Source of the DNA: UBA1672 sp050633285
GTDB taxonomy: Bacteria; Pseudomonadota; Alphaproteobacteria; Micavibrionales; Micavibrionaceae
Direction: 5' to 3'
NCBI GenBank assembly: GCA_050633285.1
Contig: JBOEGG010000001.1
Location: 558,001 to 622,000, forward strand
Length of the DNA stretch: 64,000 nucleotides
This document shows, in pieces, positions 51,100 to 60,355 of the stretch. Numbering within the stretch: position 1 is the stretch's first letter; each line of letters starts with the position of its first letter. The notes below the pieces were generated by a model that saw nothing but the letters and a program-made list of their open reading frames with translations, made no database searches and was not told where the DNA came from. A program made the translations under genes and the position numbers.

Positions 51100-51614
51100 T
51101 GGTACAAAAAATACATTTCATATTAACAGGTGGGACAATAGAAAAAGCATATGATCCGTTAACGGAAAAGCCTGAGTTCAAGCACTTGTCGATTCTACCT
51201 GATTATTTGCGTGATATTGTTAAGATGTACCCTGATATTACATTCACAACAGTCTCTCAAATTGACAGTATGGAAATGACAGATGATGTGCGTACAAAGA
51301 TTGCGCAGGAGATAAAATCTTCAAAAGCACAACAATTTGTAATCGTGCATGGTACATCGACTATGGAGACAACGGCGCGGTTTTTAGAAAAAAGCTTGGA
51401 AGACGTTACAAAGACAATCATTCTAACAGGTGCAATGATTCCCCTTAAAGAATTTGCGATGAGCGATGGTGGTTTTAATTTGGGTTATGCAATTGCACAG
51501 GTGCAAAGCGCGCAAAGTGGTGTGTATATTGCGATGAATGCACGGTTATTTAAGGCGGGTGATGTAACCAAGAATACAGACATAGGCCGTTTCGAATTCG
51601 TGCAAAATGCATAA
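51099..51614 (+). CDS. Single-domain asparaginase-like protein
   Basis: This 171-residue protein has the N-terminal asparaginase domain only: TGGTIEK supplies the nucleophile Thr; HGTSTME stands where the usual motif is HGTDTM, so the catalytic Asp is a Ser; TGAMIP follows. The C-terminal domain is missing. It is translationally coupled to pyk. Enzyme activity is doubtful. Confidence 0.78.
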   Translation: MVQKIHFILTGGTIEKAYDPLTEKPEFKHLSILPDYLRDIVKMYPDITFTTVSQIDSMEMTDDVRTKIAQEIKSSKAQQFVIVHGTSTMETTARFLEKSLEDVTKTIILTGAMIPLKEFAMSDGGFNLGYAIAQVQSAQSGVYIAMNARLFKAGDVTKNTDIGRFEFVQNA

Positions 51615-51654
51615 GCTTTCTATATAATATATAAGCATCATTTGGGAGGGAAGC

Positions 51655-52233
51655 ATGCGTGTCATATTAATGATAGCAATGACCTTATATATAGGGTTTG
51701 GTGCAACGGCTGTTCAGGCAGCTGAGATGACGATTGATGAGGCGTATAAAGCCTTAAATCATAAACGCACTCAGTTTAGTACAAATAATGCCCGTATGAG
51801 TGCCGAAGAATCGCAATATCTGGATCATGTGTTCTTTGTAACTGATCTGGCCTTTCGTGAGCGCATGGTGATGCTGCGCTATGTTCAGGCGGGTAAAAGC
51901 GCGTATTATATAGACACATATAACGAACAAATTGAGAATCTCTTAAGCAGCTTTGAAATGATCAAGGCACCCAATAAGGCGTTAAAGCAGATTGAGGGCT
52001 TAATCTTGGCAGCAATTCGTGAGCAGCAAGCCTTCTTCAATGAATGGCATGAGGCAAAAGGCACATCATATTATACGTCACTCTCTAAGAACTATACATC
52101 TCATAAGTTGGTGCAAGCTTCTCATCATAAGTTATTACAAGCTTATGGATTACTGAAAAGAAAATATAGTAGTGAAGCAAGCCATAACCAACAATCATTC
52201 TACGATCATTTATGCGTGCTTGATTTTATTTAG
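51655..52233 (+). CDS. Secreted helical protein of unknown function
   Basis: A signal peptide ending at VQAAE precedes a mostly helical mature domain of about 168 residues with a single Cys near the end. GGGAGGG lies just before the ATG. No family was recognised. It overlaps the HAD gene on the other strand by eight bases. Confidence 0.65.
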   Translation: MRVILMIAMTLYIGFGATAVQAAEMTIDEAYKALNHKRTQFSTNNARMSAEESQYLDHVFFVTDLAFRERMVMLRYVQAGKSAYYIDTYNEQIENLLSSFEMIKAPNKALKQIEGLILAAIREQQAFFNEWHEAKGTSYYTSLSKNYTSHKLVQASHHKLLQAYGLLKRKYSSEASHNQQSFYDHLCVLDFI

Positions 52234-52906
52234 GTGAGGCTAGCGTGTCTAGGGCCTCTTTTATATCTGACATGGAATGATAGACGGCCGTCGCACCTGC
52301 CTTTTTTAAATTATCGGCATGATCGTCCGGTGCATGGTGCGTTCCGCAAAACCCCCATACATCCATACCCGCCGCAACTGCTGCCGTAACACCGGTTATG
52401 CTGTCTTCAATGATTAATGTTTGTGCAGATGGTGTGTTTTTACGCTCTGCGGCAAGTAAAAATAAGTCAGGCGCAGGCTTAGGCGCGGCCATCAGACCTG
52501 TGAAAATATAGTCGTCTTCGAAAAATGTACGTAAATCAACGAAATCAAGTGACCAGAGCACGTTGTTACGCTCTCCGTTCGATACAACGCAGATCTCTGC
52601 CATGTTTGCTGCTGCCTGAACAACGCTCTTTGCGCCTTCTACTGCACTCATCTCTGTTGGCGCAAGGGCGCGCACCTTCGCAAGATACTGTTTCGCCGCA
52701 TCATCAGGGAAGGTGAAACCGGTTTCCTTGGCGATCATCGCTATAATATTACTAAATCGATGCCCTGAAAAATGCGATAATCCGTAAGGAATATCGTAAT
52801 TGGTAATGCCGAACTCTTCTAACAAAGCAATAATCGCCTTGATATTCAGATATTCGCTATCCACTAACGTACCGTCGCAATCAAAAAGTATAAGAGAGTA
52901 GGTCAT
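52226..52906 (-). CDS. HAD-family hydrolase (phosphatase)
   Basis: HAD motif I (DCDGTLVDSE), motif II (VVSNGE) and motif IV (IIEDSITGV) are intact, with a helical cap after motif I. The layout is that of the beta-phosphoglucomutase/phosphoglycolate phosphatase branch. The substrate is unknown. Confidence 0.9.
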   Translation of the reverse strand: MTYSLILFDCDGTLVDSEYLNIKAIIALLEEFGITNYDIPYGLSHFSGHRFSNIIAMIAKETGFTFPDDAAKQYLAKVRALAPTEMSAVEGAKSVVQAAANMAEICVVSNGERNNVLWSLDFVDLRTFFEDDYIFTGLMAAPKPAPDLFLLAAERKNTPSAQTLIIEDSITGVTAAVAAGMDVWGFCGTHHAPDDHADNLKKAGATAVYHSMSDIKEALDTLASPK

Positions 52907-53061
52907 CTATATTTTCGCATATGGTTTTATGTGGTGTTTGAAAATAATTTCATTACGCCAAAGCAAAAAGCGTTAAAAATCCGATAAGGAAAATAAGGCG
53001 ACGCGTATAACCTATACGCAAGCCGCCATTTGACGCCATCGGAGATAAACGATCAACGCTT

Positions 53062-53799
53062 TTATATCATGGCCATGCCGCCATTCACATGAATGGTCTG
53101 ACCCGTAACATATCCGCTTTCTGCACTGGCAAGATAAACAGCCGCCGCGGCGATATCATCGCTTGCACCCATTTTACCCGCAGGAATAGTGGAGTTGATT
53201 TTTATTTTCTGATCTTCGTTCAATGCATCTGTCATTGGCGTTGCAATAAAGCCCGGTGCGATACAGTTCACTGTAATGCCGCGACTTGCAACCTCTGCTG
53301 CCATTGCCTTTGACCAGCCAATCATACCGGCTTTGGATGCAACATAGTTACATTGACCGGGGTTACCCGTAACGCCGACAACGGATGAGATATTTACAAT
53401 ACGTCCGAAACGGCGTTTCATCATGCCGCGCTGTACAGCTTGTGCAAGTTTGAATGGTGCGGTTAAGTTTACATCTAAAACATCTTGCCAGTCGTCTGCG
53501 CTCATACGCATGGAAAGACCATCACGCGTTAAACCTGCGTTATTGACAAGAATATCGATTCTGCCCATTGCTTCATCCGCACGCTTAACAAGGTCTTTTA
53601 CTGCTTCATCGCTTGAAAGGTCGGCAGGAAGAACGTGAACACGCTCACCAAGCTCCGCCGCTAATGCTTGTAACTTCTCTTCATTACGGCCTGAAATACC
53701 GACAATTGCGCCTTGTGAATGTAGGGATTTTGCAATCTCTCCGCCAATTCCGCCTGTGGCTCCGGTGACAAGAGCGCATTTTTCTGTAAAATCAAACAT
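53062..53799 (-). CDS. fabG: 3-oxoacyl-[ACP] reductase
   Basis: This 245-residue SDR enzyme of fatty-acid synthesis has the NADPH motif TGATGGIGGEI, the catalytic Ser in NISSVVG, and YVASK for the Tyr and Lys. It ends GYVTGQTIHVNGGMAMI. AAAGG precedes the ATG. fabD lies 884 bases upstream on the same strand, but a gene in the opposite direction lies between, and no acpP follows. Confidence 0.96.
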   Translation of the reverse strand: MFDFTEKCALVTGATGGIGGEIAKSLHSQGAIVGISGRNEEKLQALAAELGERVHVLPADLSSDEAVKDLVKRADEAMGRIDILVNNAGLTRDGLSMRMSADDWQDVLDVNLTAPFKLAQAVQRGMMKRRFGRIVNISSVVGVTGNPGQCNYVASKAGMIGWSKAMAAEVASRGITVNCIAPGFIATPMTDALNEDQKIKINSTIPAGKMGASDDIAAAAVYLASAESGYVTGQTIHVNGGMAMI

Positions 53800-53894
53800 G
53801 TTTTGTTAACCTTTTTCGTCTATATTTCTATTATGGTTTAAACAGGATTTATAGGGTTGTAAAGCTCGAAGAAAAGAGTAATATACGATCCAGA

Positions 53895-53909
53895 TGAGAA
53901 TGGTTATCA
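53895..53909. promoter_or_regulatory. Fur-like box between fabG and the next gene
   Basis: TGAGAATGGTTATCA matches TGATAATNATTATCA at 12 of 14 positions. It lies 160 bases before the gene at 54057 and about 95 bases before fabG. A promoter (TTGACA 53939, TAATTT) for the plus-strand gene lies just downstream. Confidence 0.55.
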
Positions 53910-54056
53910 ACTGAGTATAAGGAATGATTGCTATTTTATTGACATAATAGAGAAAAGGGCGTAATTTCCGCCAAATTACAGAAATTTGTAATTAAAAATA
54001 TATTTCTCGCTATTAATTAGTTACTTTATTGTCAATAACAGCAAATTAAACGTGAT

Positions 54057-54620
54057 ATGAGTTTACGAGCAGCATTACAGAATGATTTCAGGAAAGCGGC
54101 GATACATGATGTATCAATGCAGGAACGACTCATCTATCCTGTGAGCGAAGCTGCAATGCAAGAAGTCCTCTCCCCAATAAAAGATATTTTGGCGCAAGAC
54201 GCTGTTTACGGGCAATATAAAACAGATTTATATCATCAAGCCTACGAACTGCGTCAAATTTGTGAAGAGGCAAAGATTGCACATACCACAGATGATGCGC
54301 AGTTAACAGCAGACCGCAATACTCTCGCAATTACACTGCAAGGCGTGTTGGAAAGTGTGCAGGAAAAGAAAAACGGCTATGTGCAGATAGATTATGAAGA
54401 TATCTTCAACTTGCCACGTATGGATGAGGTTATAAAAGGGTACGCGAATATTTACCGTGAATTTTTGCGCCAACCCGGAATCGCAGATGCTCTTGAGAAT
54501 GTGGTTGATAATATTGCTGCGGTAAATGCGCGTTCATGGCAAGCAGACCCAGAATTTGACCTGACTGTAGATGCGGCAAACGATCCTGAATATGGTCAGA
54601 GTTTCGCAGAAGTATCTTAA
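54057..54620 (+). CDS. Unknown protein inserted between fabD and fabG
   Basis: This 187-residue acidic, helical protein has no signal peptide or TM. It runs opposite to fabD and fabG, which are usually adjacent. It has its own promoter and a Fur-like box upstream. No family was recognised. Confidence 0.65.
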   Translation: MSLRAALQNDFRKAAIHDVSMQERLIYPVSEAAMQEVLSPIKDILAQDAVYGQYKTDLYHQAYELRQICEEAKIAHTTDDAQLTADRNTLAITLQGVLESVQEKKNGYVQIDYEDIFNLPRMDEVIKGYANIYREFLRQPGIADALENVVDNIAAVNARSWQADPEFDLTVDAANDPEYGQSFAEVS

Positions 54621-54682
54621 GCCACATAATCTTACAAAAGATAAGAAATACCACAGGGATAGAAAAATCTATCCCTATAATT

Positions 54683-55630
54683 TTATGCATTCAATGTTTC
54701 TATGAGGGCTTCTACTTGTTCTGCTGTACCCACAGAAGAACAAGAGACAGAGCGGTCAATACGACGCGCCAGGCCACTTAAAACTTTTCCTGCGCCAAGC
54801 TCAACCATTTCACTTACACCTTGATCGCGCATATACAAGACTGATTCGCGCCATCTTACCATGCCAGTAATTTGCTCAATCAAAAGCTTTTCAAGGGTGG
54901 CAGGGTCAGTTTCGCCCTGTGCAGTAACATTTGCAACGACCGGCACAACCGGCGCATTGAACTGCGTGTCACTTAATGCCGGTTTCATGGCTTCTGCTGC
55001 TGGCGCCATCAGGTCGCAATGGAACGGCGCACTAACCGGAAGGATGACGGCTTTACGCGCGCCTTTTTCTGTTGCAAGAGCCACGGCACGCTCAACCGCT
55101 GCTTTATGACCACTGACAACCACTTGCCCATCTGAATTATCATTAGCAGCGGCACAAATTTCGCCTTGCGCGGCTTCTTGTGCAATTTGTGCAACAGCAT
55201 CAAAATCCAATCCAAGAACCGCCGCCATAGAGCCAAGCCCAACGGGCACGGCCTTTTGCATAGATGTGCCACGTAATTTTAAGAGGCGCGCTGTGTCTGA
55301 TAGGGCAATCGTACCAGCTGCTGTCAGGGCGGCATATTCACCAAGTGAATGCCCTGTGACATAGGCGCAATGCGTTTCAAGGGATATGTTTCCCTGCTTT
55401 TTTAAAATATTAACAACGGCAACAGACACCGCCATAAGGGCAGGCTGCGTATTTTCGGTCATGTTTAAATCAGTTTCATCACCATTAAACATTAAGCCAC
55501 TTAAATCTTGTGATAGGGCATCATCAACCTCTTCAAATGTCTCACGTGCTTCTGTGAAGTTCTCGTATAGGTCTTTTCCCATACCGATAAATTGAGATCC
55601 TTGTCCCGGAAAAACAAATGCACGTGCCAT
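54683..55630 (-). CDS. fabD: Malonyl-CoA:ACP transacylase
   Basis: FabD moves malonyl groups to ACP. The 315-residue protein has FPGQGSQFIGMG, the nucleophile Ser in GHSLGEYAAL and the His in SAPFHC. AAAGGACG precedes the ATG. The usual fabD-fabG pair is split by the opposing gene at 54057. Confidence 0.96.
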   Translation of the reverse strand: MARAFVFPGQGSQFIGMGKDLYENFTEARETFEEVDDALSQDLSGLMFNGDETDLNMTENTQPALMAVSVAVVNILKKQGNISLETHCAYVTGHSLGEYAALTAAGTIALSDTARLLKLRGTSMQKAVPVGLGSMAAVLGLDFDAVAQIAQEAAQGEICAAANDNSDGQVVVSGHKAAVERAVALATEKGARKAVILPVSAPFHCDLMAPAAEAMKPALSDTQFNAPVVPVVANVTAQGETDPATLEKLLIEQITGMVRWRESVLYMRDQGVSEMVELGAGKVLSGLARRIDRSVSCSSVGTAEQVEALIETLNA

Positions 55631-55903
55631 AATATCTTCGTCCTTTAATATTGAATTTAACCCATATTCCTAGGGTGCGCATGACCTTATGGCAAAGCGA
55701 AATTTTGTCAATACATAAACATGTATGAACTAATGTGGTGATAAATTTGCATTGAGGGGGTGTTTTATGCAATTATTGCGACCAGAGAGATTCTTGTGAA
55801 ATATTATTTCAAGATTCGTGTGTGGGGTCTCTCTTTATATATGTACGATATTAATCGGCCTGTGGGTGGGGATTTGCAGGTTTTAAAATCCGGGAGAGAG
55901 ATC

Positions 55904-56200
55904 ATGGAACAGAAAATTAAACGAAATGTAAGACGCGTTGTTGAAGAGCTTGATGCTGCTTATAGCGAATTTTCGGATCGTGATTATATGAACGGAGATT
56001 ATGCAGACTTTGCAAGCATGGCCGTTGGTCAATTTCGTGAAGCGTTACGGAACCCGGAATTAACCCGCGAGGAGCTGCAAGGCATGGTTCGATCGGGTAT
56101 TCGTGAGCATAAAACACAAGATGGTGATGCCGGGTGGACGAAATTTGTTGCATCTCATATCGCACAATCATCCAATGCAAATGCCGTCATAGACGCTTAA
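55904..56200 (+). CDS. Small helical protein of unknown function
   Basis: GGGAGAGAG lies directly before the ATG at 55904; it encodes 98 residues, acidic at the start and helical. An earlier ATG at 55840 lacks a binding site. It lies upstream of rpsF with 160 bases between. No homologue known. Confidence 0.6.
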   Translation: MEQKIKRNVRRVVEELDAAYSEFSDRDYMNGDYADFASMAVGQFREALRNPELTREELQGMVRSGIREHKTQDGDAGWTKFVASHIAQSSNANAVIDA

Positions 56201-56234
56201 AAACCTTCTCAGCCGTCTTTTTACGAAAAAAAAC

Positions 56235-56342
56235 TTGCGAAATATCTCGATTTCGCTATAGTCCACGCAATTTTATACATAACCTCGCTGGTGAATGGTT
56301 CATCAGCTCTGTTGTGGGTTTAGGGAAACCAAGGCTTACAAC
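56235..56342 (+). promoter_or_regulatory. rpsF promoter and leader hairpin
   Basis: TTGCGA (56235-56240) and TATAGT (56257-56262) are spaced by 16 bases. A leader hairpin follows: GTTGT (56311-56315) pairs with ACAAC (56338-56342) around an inner GGTTT-AGGG-AAACC stem with a bulge AAGGCTT. This is a possible S6:S18 autoregulatory element, as known for rpsF operons. The AGGAGG of rpsF lies 9 bases downstream. Confidence 0.55.
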
Positions 56343-56363
56343 GCAAACTCAGGAGGACGGCAA

Positions 56364-56759
56364 ATGCCATACTATGAAACCGTGTTAATTGCACGGCAAG
56401 ACCTGACAGATCTACAAGTAAAAGATATTGTAGCATCTTTCTCAAAAGTTATTACTGATGATGGTGGTAAAATCAGCAAAACAGAGTTTTGGGGATTAAA
56501 ATCATTCGCATATCGCATCAATAAAGGCCGCAAAGGACACTATGTTCTTCTTGAAACAGAGACAGCTCCGGCTGCTTTGCACGAGATGGAACGTCAAATG
56601 CGCTTGCATGAAGATGTTGTTCGTTTTCTAACGATTCGTTTGGATGCACCGGTTGAAGGCCCGTCTCCAATGGCTGAAAAGCATGATCGTAGTGACGATT
56701 CAAAAAGAGATTATAAAAATAGAGACTATAAAAACAAAGATAAGAAGGAGGCCGCATAA
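56364..56759 (+). CDS. rpsF: 30S ribosomal protein S6
   Basis: The start at 56364 follows AGGAGG with good spacing and gives MPYYETVLIARQDL, the normal S6 N terminus. Length is 131 residues with a charged, Lys/Asp-rich C-terminal tail. It pairs with S18 in the 30S platform. The stop overlaps rpsR by one base. Confidence 0.97.
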   Translation: MPYYETVLIARQDLTDLQVKDIVASFSKVITDDGGKISKTEFWGLKSFAYRINKGRKGHYVLLETETAPAALHEMERQMRLHEDVVRFLTIRLDAPVEGPSPMAEKHDRSDDSKRDYKNRDYKNKDKKEAA

Positions 56760-57037
56760 TGAGTGCTGCAGATGCTCCAACAGTAAAACGTCCGTTTTTC
56801 CGTCGTAAAAAGACATGTCCATTTACAGGGCCAAATGCCCCACAGATTGACTGGAAAGACACACGTCTATTAGGCCGTTACATTTCTGAGCGCGGGAAAA
56901 TTGTCCCAAGCCGTATAACAGCAGTATCCCAGAAAAAACAGCGTGAGCTTGCAAAAGCGATCAAACGCGCACGTTTCATGGGTCTATTGCCATATGTTCA
57001 ACATGAAAGCGATCACAGTCCTAAGGGCCGTCGCTAA
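56759..57037 (+). CDS. rpsR: 30S ribosomal protein S18
   Basis: The 92-residue protein has RRKKTCPFTG, RLLGRYISERGKI and KRARFMGLLPY, the S18 core. It is translated by coupling to rpsF (TAATG). The single Cys is the typical alphaproteobacterial type. Confidence 0.97.
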   Translation: MSAADAPTVKRPFFRRKKTCPFTGPNAPQIDWKDTRLLGRYISERGKIVPSRITAVSQKKQRELAKAIKRARFMGLLPYVQHESDHSPKGRR

Positions 57038-57060
57038 TTCAAGAGTTTTGGAGAAATACT

Positions 57061-57675
57061 ATGTCTACACAAGTTATTTTGCTTGAACGTGTTGGAAAAC
57101 TTGGAAACTTGGGCGATATCGTCAATGTGAAACCGGGTTATGCACGTAACTATCTTTTGCCGCAGAAAAAAGCTTTGCGCGCAAGCAAAGCGAACATCGC
57201 TTATTTCGAAGCACAGAAAAAAGTTTTGATTGCTGAGAATGATAAGCAAAAAGCAGAAGCTGAAAAGCAGGCGAAGAAAATCGAAGGGACAAAAGTTCCA
57301 ATTATTCGTCAGGCGTCTGAGTCCGGTCAATTGTTTGGTTCCGTAGCGGCGCGCGATATTGTTGCTGCTCTTAACGAAGCGATTAAAGGTTCAGTTGATA
57401 AATCAGCAGTTCGTTTGAAAGAAAACATCAAAACAATCGGTCTTATTCCTGTAGATCTTATTCTACACCCGGAAGTTAAAGCTGAAATCATCGTAAATAT
57501 TGCACGTTCTCCTGAGGAAGCTGAAATTCAGGCTGAAACAGGTCGTGCCTTGGTTGCTGATGCTGCATATGATGATGCGGAAGAAGAAGCTGAAGTAGAA
57601 GTTGAGGCACAAGATGATGCTGCGACTGATGCTGATGTTACTGAAGAAAACAGCGAAGAAGACGCTGCTGCATAA
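57061..57675 (+). CDS. rplI: 50S ribosomal protein L9
   Basis: L9 (204 residues) begins MSTQVILLERVGKLGNLGD and has the long connecting helix and a C-terminal domain to about residue 150. A highly acidic extension (EEEAEVEVEAQDDA) of about 45 residues follows, longer than in E. coli. GGAGAAAT precedes the ATG. A strong terminator follows. Confidence 0.96.
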   Translation: MSTQVILLERVGKLGNLGDIVNVKPGYARNYLLPQKKALRASKANIAYFEAQKKVLIAENDKQKAEAEKQAKKIEGTKVPIIRQASESGQLFGSVAARDIVAALNEAIKGSVDKSAVRLKENIKTIGLIPVDLILHPEVKAEIIVNIARSPEEAEIQAETGRALVADAAYDDAEEEAEVEVEAQDDAATDADVTEENSEEDAAA

Positions 57676-57720
57676 TATATTGGGACTATCCCCGATATCC
57701 ACAGCACTAATCGATTTAAG

Positions 57721-57758
57721 AACTAGCGAATGCGGCGTGCATTTGCTAGTTTCTTTTT
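57721..57758 (+). terminator. Strong terminator against the dnaB start codon
   Basis: A 13-bp stem (57721-57733/57739-57751) is followed by TCTTTTT that runs straight into the dnaB ATG. It ends the rpsF-rpsR-rplI transcript and leaves no room for a dnaB ribosome binding site. Confidence 0.85.
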
Positions 57759-59258
57759 ATGAGTTACAATACCGCATTAGATACAGTATCGGACGGATCA
57801 TTTTCCTCCGATCCTTCACAGGACAGCCCGCACTACCGCACTGCCCCTCATAATATAGAGGCTGAGCAGGGGTTACTTGGCGCGCTTCTCGTTAAAAACG
57901 CTGCATTCGAAAAGGTCGGGGATTTATTACGTCCTGAACATTTTTTCATGCCCGTACATCAACGTATTTTTACGGCAATTATGCAGTTTGTTGATCGGGG
58001 GCAAACGGCCTCTCCTGTTACATTGAAAGATTACTTTGAAAAAGATGAGGATCTGGTCGAATTAGGTGGTGGTACGTATCTCGCTGATCTTGCGGCAGGG
58101 GTTATTAGTGTTATAAACGTGCATGATTATGCGCAGACAATTTATGAGCTATACTTACGCCGTCAACTTGTTGATCTGGGCGAAGATATCGTAAACGAAG
58201 CTCATGAGCACGTCCTTGATAAAGCCGCAATGAATACAATTGAAATGGCGGAATCAAAACTTTTCACGCTCGCGGAAAGCGGTGATGTGAAGGGTGGTTT
58301 TGTATCCTTACGTGATTCTGTTCTTGTCTCAATTGAGGTTGCGGAAAAAGCCTTTAAAACTAAAGGTCATGTGACAGGCTCAACAACAGGTTTACGTGAT
58401 TTGGATAAGCAAACGGGTGGTCTGCATCCCTCTGACTTGCTTATTCTTGCAGGACGCCCATCAATGGGAAAGACTGCCCTTGCTACAAATATTGCCTATA
58501 ATACGGCGCGCCGCTATGCCGAAACCGGCGGAAAAGAAGGGGCGCGTGTTGGGTTTTTCTCACTTGAGATGGCGGCGGATCAACTTGCAACACGTATCTT
58601 GGCCGATTGTGCAAATATATCCGGTCACGCGATTAAGCAAGGTGATATTAAACAAGAGGACTTTCAAAGCTTCGTTAAGGCAAGTCAGCAACTGGCGCAA
58701 GTCCCTTTATATATTGATGATACACCGGCATTGAGTATTGGTGCAGTGCGTACACGTGCCCGCCGTTTGAAACGCCAATACGGCCTTGATTTCCTTATCA
58801 TCGATTACCTGCAACTTTTGCGTGGTAGTGGATCAAAACAAAGTGAATCAAATCGTGTGCAGGAAGTTTCTGAAATCACCCGTGGGTTAAAGGCGATTGC
58901 AAAGGAGCTGAATATCCCTGTCCTTGCACTGTCACAGCTCTCTCGTATGGTTGAACAACGTGAAGATAAACGCCCAATGCTGTCGGATTTGCGTGAATCC
59001 GGATCGATTGAGCAGGATGCCGATGTTGTGATGTTCGTTTATCGTGAGGAATATTACCTCCACCGCGCAGAACCGGAACCGGGCACTGATAACCATATCC
59101 AGTGGCAGGAAAGGTGCGAACGCGCCCTGAATGTTGGTGAATGTATCATCGCAAAAGCACGTCACGGCCCGATTGGTTCGGTGCGGATGCACTTTGATGG
59201 TAGTGTAACGCGCTTTAGCGATCTTGATGAAGTACATGATCCAAGTAGTTCGTACTAA
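57759..59258 (+). CDS. dnaB: Replicative DNA helicase
   Basis: This 499-residue protein has the N-terminal primase-binding domain (about 30-135) and a RecA-like domain with Walker A GRPSMGKTALA, Walker B FLIIDYLQLL and LRESGSIEQDADVV. The first ATG directly follows a terminator T-run and has no Shine-Dalgarno. It is followed after two bases by alr. Confidence 0.96.
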   Translation: MSYNTALDTVSDGSFSSDPSQDSPHYRTAPHNIEAEQGLLGALLVKNAAFEKVGDLLRPEHFFMPVHQRIFTAIMQFVDRGQTASPVTLKDYFEKDEDLVELGGGTYLADLAAGVISVINVHDYAQTIYELYLRRQLVDLGEDIVNEAHEHVLDKAAMNTIEMAESKLFTLAESGDVKGGFVSLRDSVLVSIEVAEKAFKTKGHVTGSTTGLRDLDKQTGGLHPSDLLILAGRPSMGKTALATNIAYNTARRYAETGGKEGARVGFFSLEMAADQLATRILADCANISGHAIKQGDIKQEDFQSFVKASQQLAQVPLYIDDTPALSIGAVRTRARRLKRQYGLDFLIIDYLQLLRGSGSKQSESNRVQEVSEITRGLKAIAKELNIPVLALSQLSRMVEQREDKRPMLSDLRESGSIEQDADVVMFVYREEYYLHRAEPEPGTDNHIQWQERCERALNVGECIIAKARHGPIGSVRMHFDGSVTRFSDLDEVHDPSSSY

Positions 59259-59260
59259 TC

Positions 59261-60355
59261 ATGTGCGCGATGTCAGGCGAGCTCACAATAAATTTACGCA
59301 AGCTGCAGGATAATTACCAAATTTTAGATAAGCTTAGCAGTGCATCATGTGAAACCGCTGCTTCTGTTAAGGCGGATTCGTACGGTCTGGGAATAACCCA
59401 TACTGCACCTGCTCTATGGCAGGCGGGGGCACGTCGTTTTTTTGTTGCAACAGTAGAGGAGGGCATCTCCTTACGCAAAATATTGCCTGAGGCCGTGATT
59501 TATACGCTAAATGGATTTTGGGAACCGCTCGCAAATGAGTATAAACATTATAAGATAATACCAGTGTTAAATTCTCTTTATGAGATAGGGCGTTATCAAA
59601 GCTTTGCAAAACAAGTTGGTGAAGTGCTACCGGCGATTCTGCATTTTGATACCGGAATGAATAGGCTTGGTATTCCATCATGTGAAGCGGATACTCTGGC
59701 GCAGGATAAAGCGTTATTAGATGGTATTAAGCTTGATTATATCATGAGTCATTTTTCATCTTCTGATGAAAAGAGTAGTTCGGCGAATGAGCGACAATAT
59801 AAAATCTTTAAAAACATCGCTAAATCATACCCGAATGTGAAGTATTCCTTATGTAATTCAGGTGGTGTGTTTTTATCTGAAAAATATCACTTTGATTTAA
59901 CGCGCCCCGGTATTGCGCTATATGGTGGCAGGCCTGTTTTGAATATGGAAAACATTATGCATCCAGTTGTATCGTTAAAGGTGCCCATTTTGCAGGTTTT
60001 TAGCGTAAAACAAGGTGAAACATGCGGATACAACGAAACGTATCGATTTGATAAAAATTCAAAAATCGCTATTGCCTCTATCGGTTACGCAGACGGGGTT
60101 TCAAGGGTGTTATGTAATTCCGCAAGCTTATACTTTAATGGTAAAAAAATGCCAATTCGGGGCAGAATTTCAATGGATTTGATTATTTGCGAAATTACAG
60201 GCTTTTCGGAAGGTGAAATGCCGAAACCGGGTGACATGGCGGAGGTAATCGGAATGCATCAAACACTGGATAATCTGGCACGTGATGCAGGAACGATTTC
60301 ATATGAAATTCTAACATCTTTAAGCGCGCGTTACAGTCGATCATACATCACATAA
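59261..60355 (+). CDS. alr: Alanine racemase
   Basis: This 364-residue PLP enzyme makes D-alanine for peptidoglycan. The PLP Lys is K37 in SVKADSYGLG, with RPGIALYGG and RISMDLI typical later motifs. The first ATG is two bases after the dnaB stop; an internal ATG at 59270 is also possible. It overlaps the VanX-like gene on the other strand by eight bases. Confidence 0.95.
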   Translation: MCAMSGELTINLRKLQDNYQILDKLSSASCETAASVKADSYGLGITHTAPALWQAGARRFFVATVEEGISLRKILPEAVIYTLNGFWEPLANEYKHYKIIPVLNSLYEIGRYQSFAKQVGEVLPAILHFDTGMNRLGIPSCEADTLAQDKALLDGIKLDYIMSHFSSSDEKSSSANERQYKIFKNIAKSYPNVKYSLCNSGGVFLSEKYHFDLTRPGIALYGGRPVLNMENIMHPVVSLKVPILQVFSVKQGETCGYNETYRFDKNSKIAIASIGYADGVSRVLCNSASLYFNGKKMPIRGRISMDLIICEITGFSEGEMPKPGDMAEVIGMHQTLDNLARDAGTISYEILTSLSARYSRSYIT

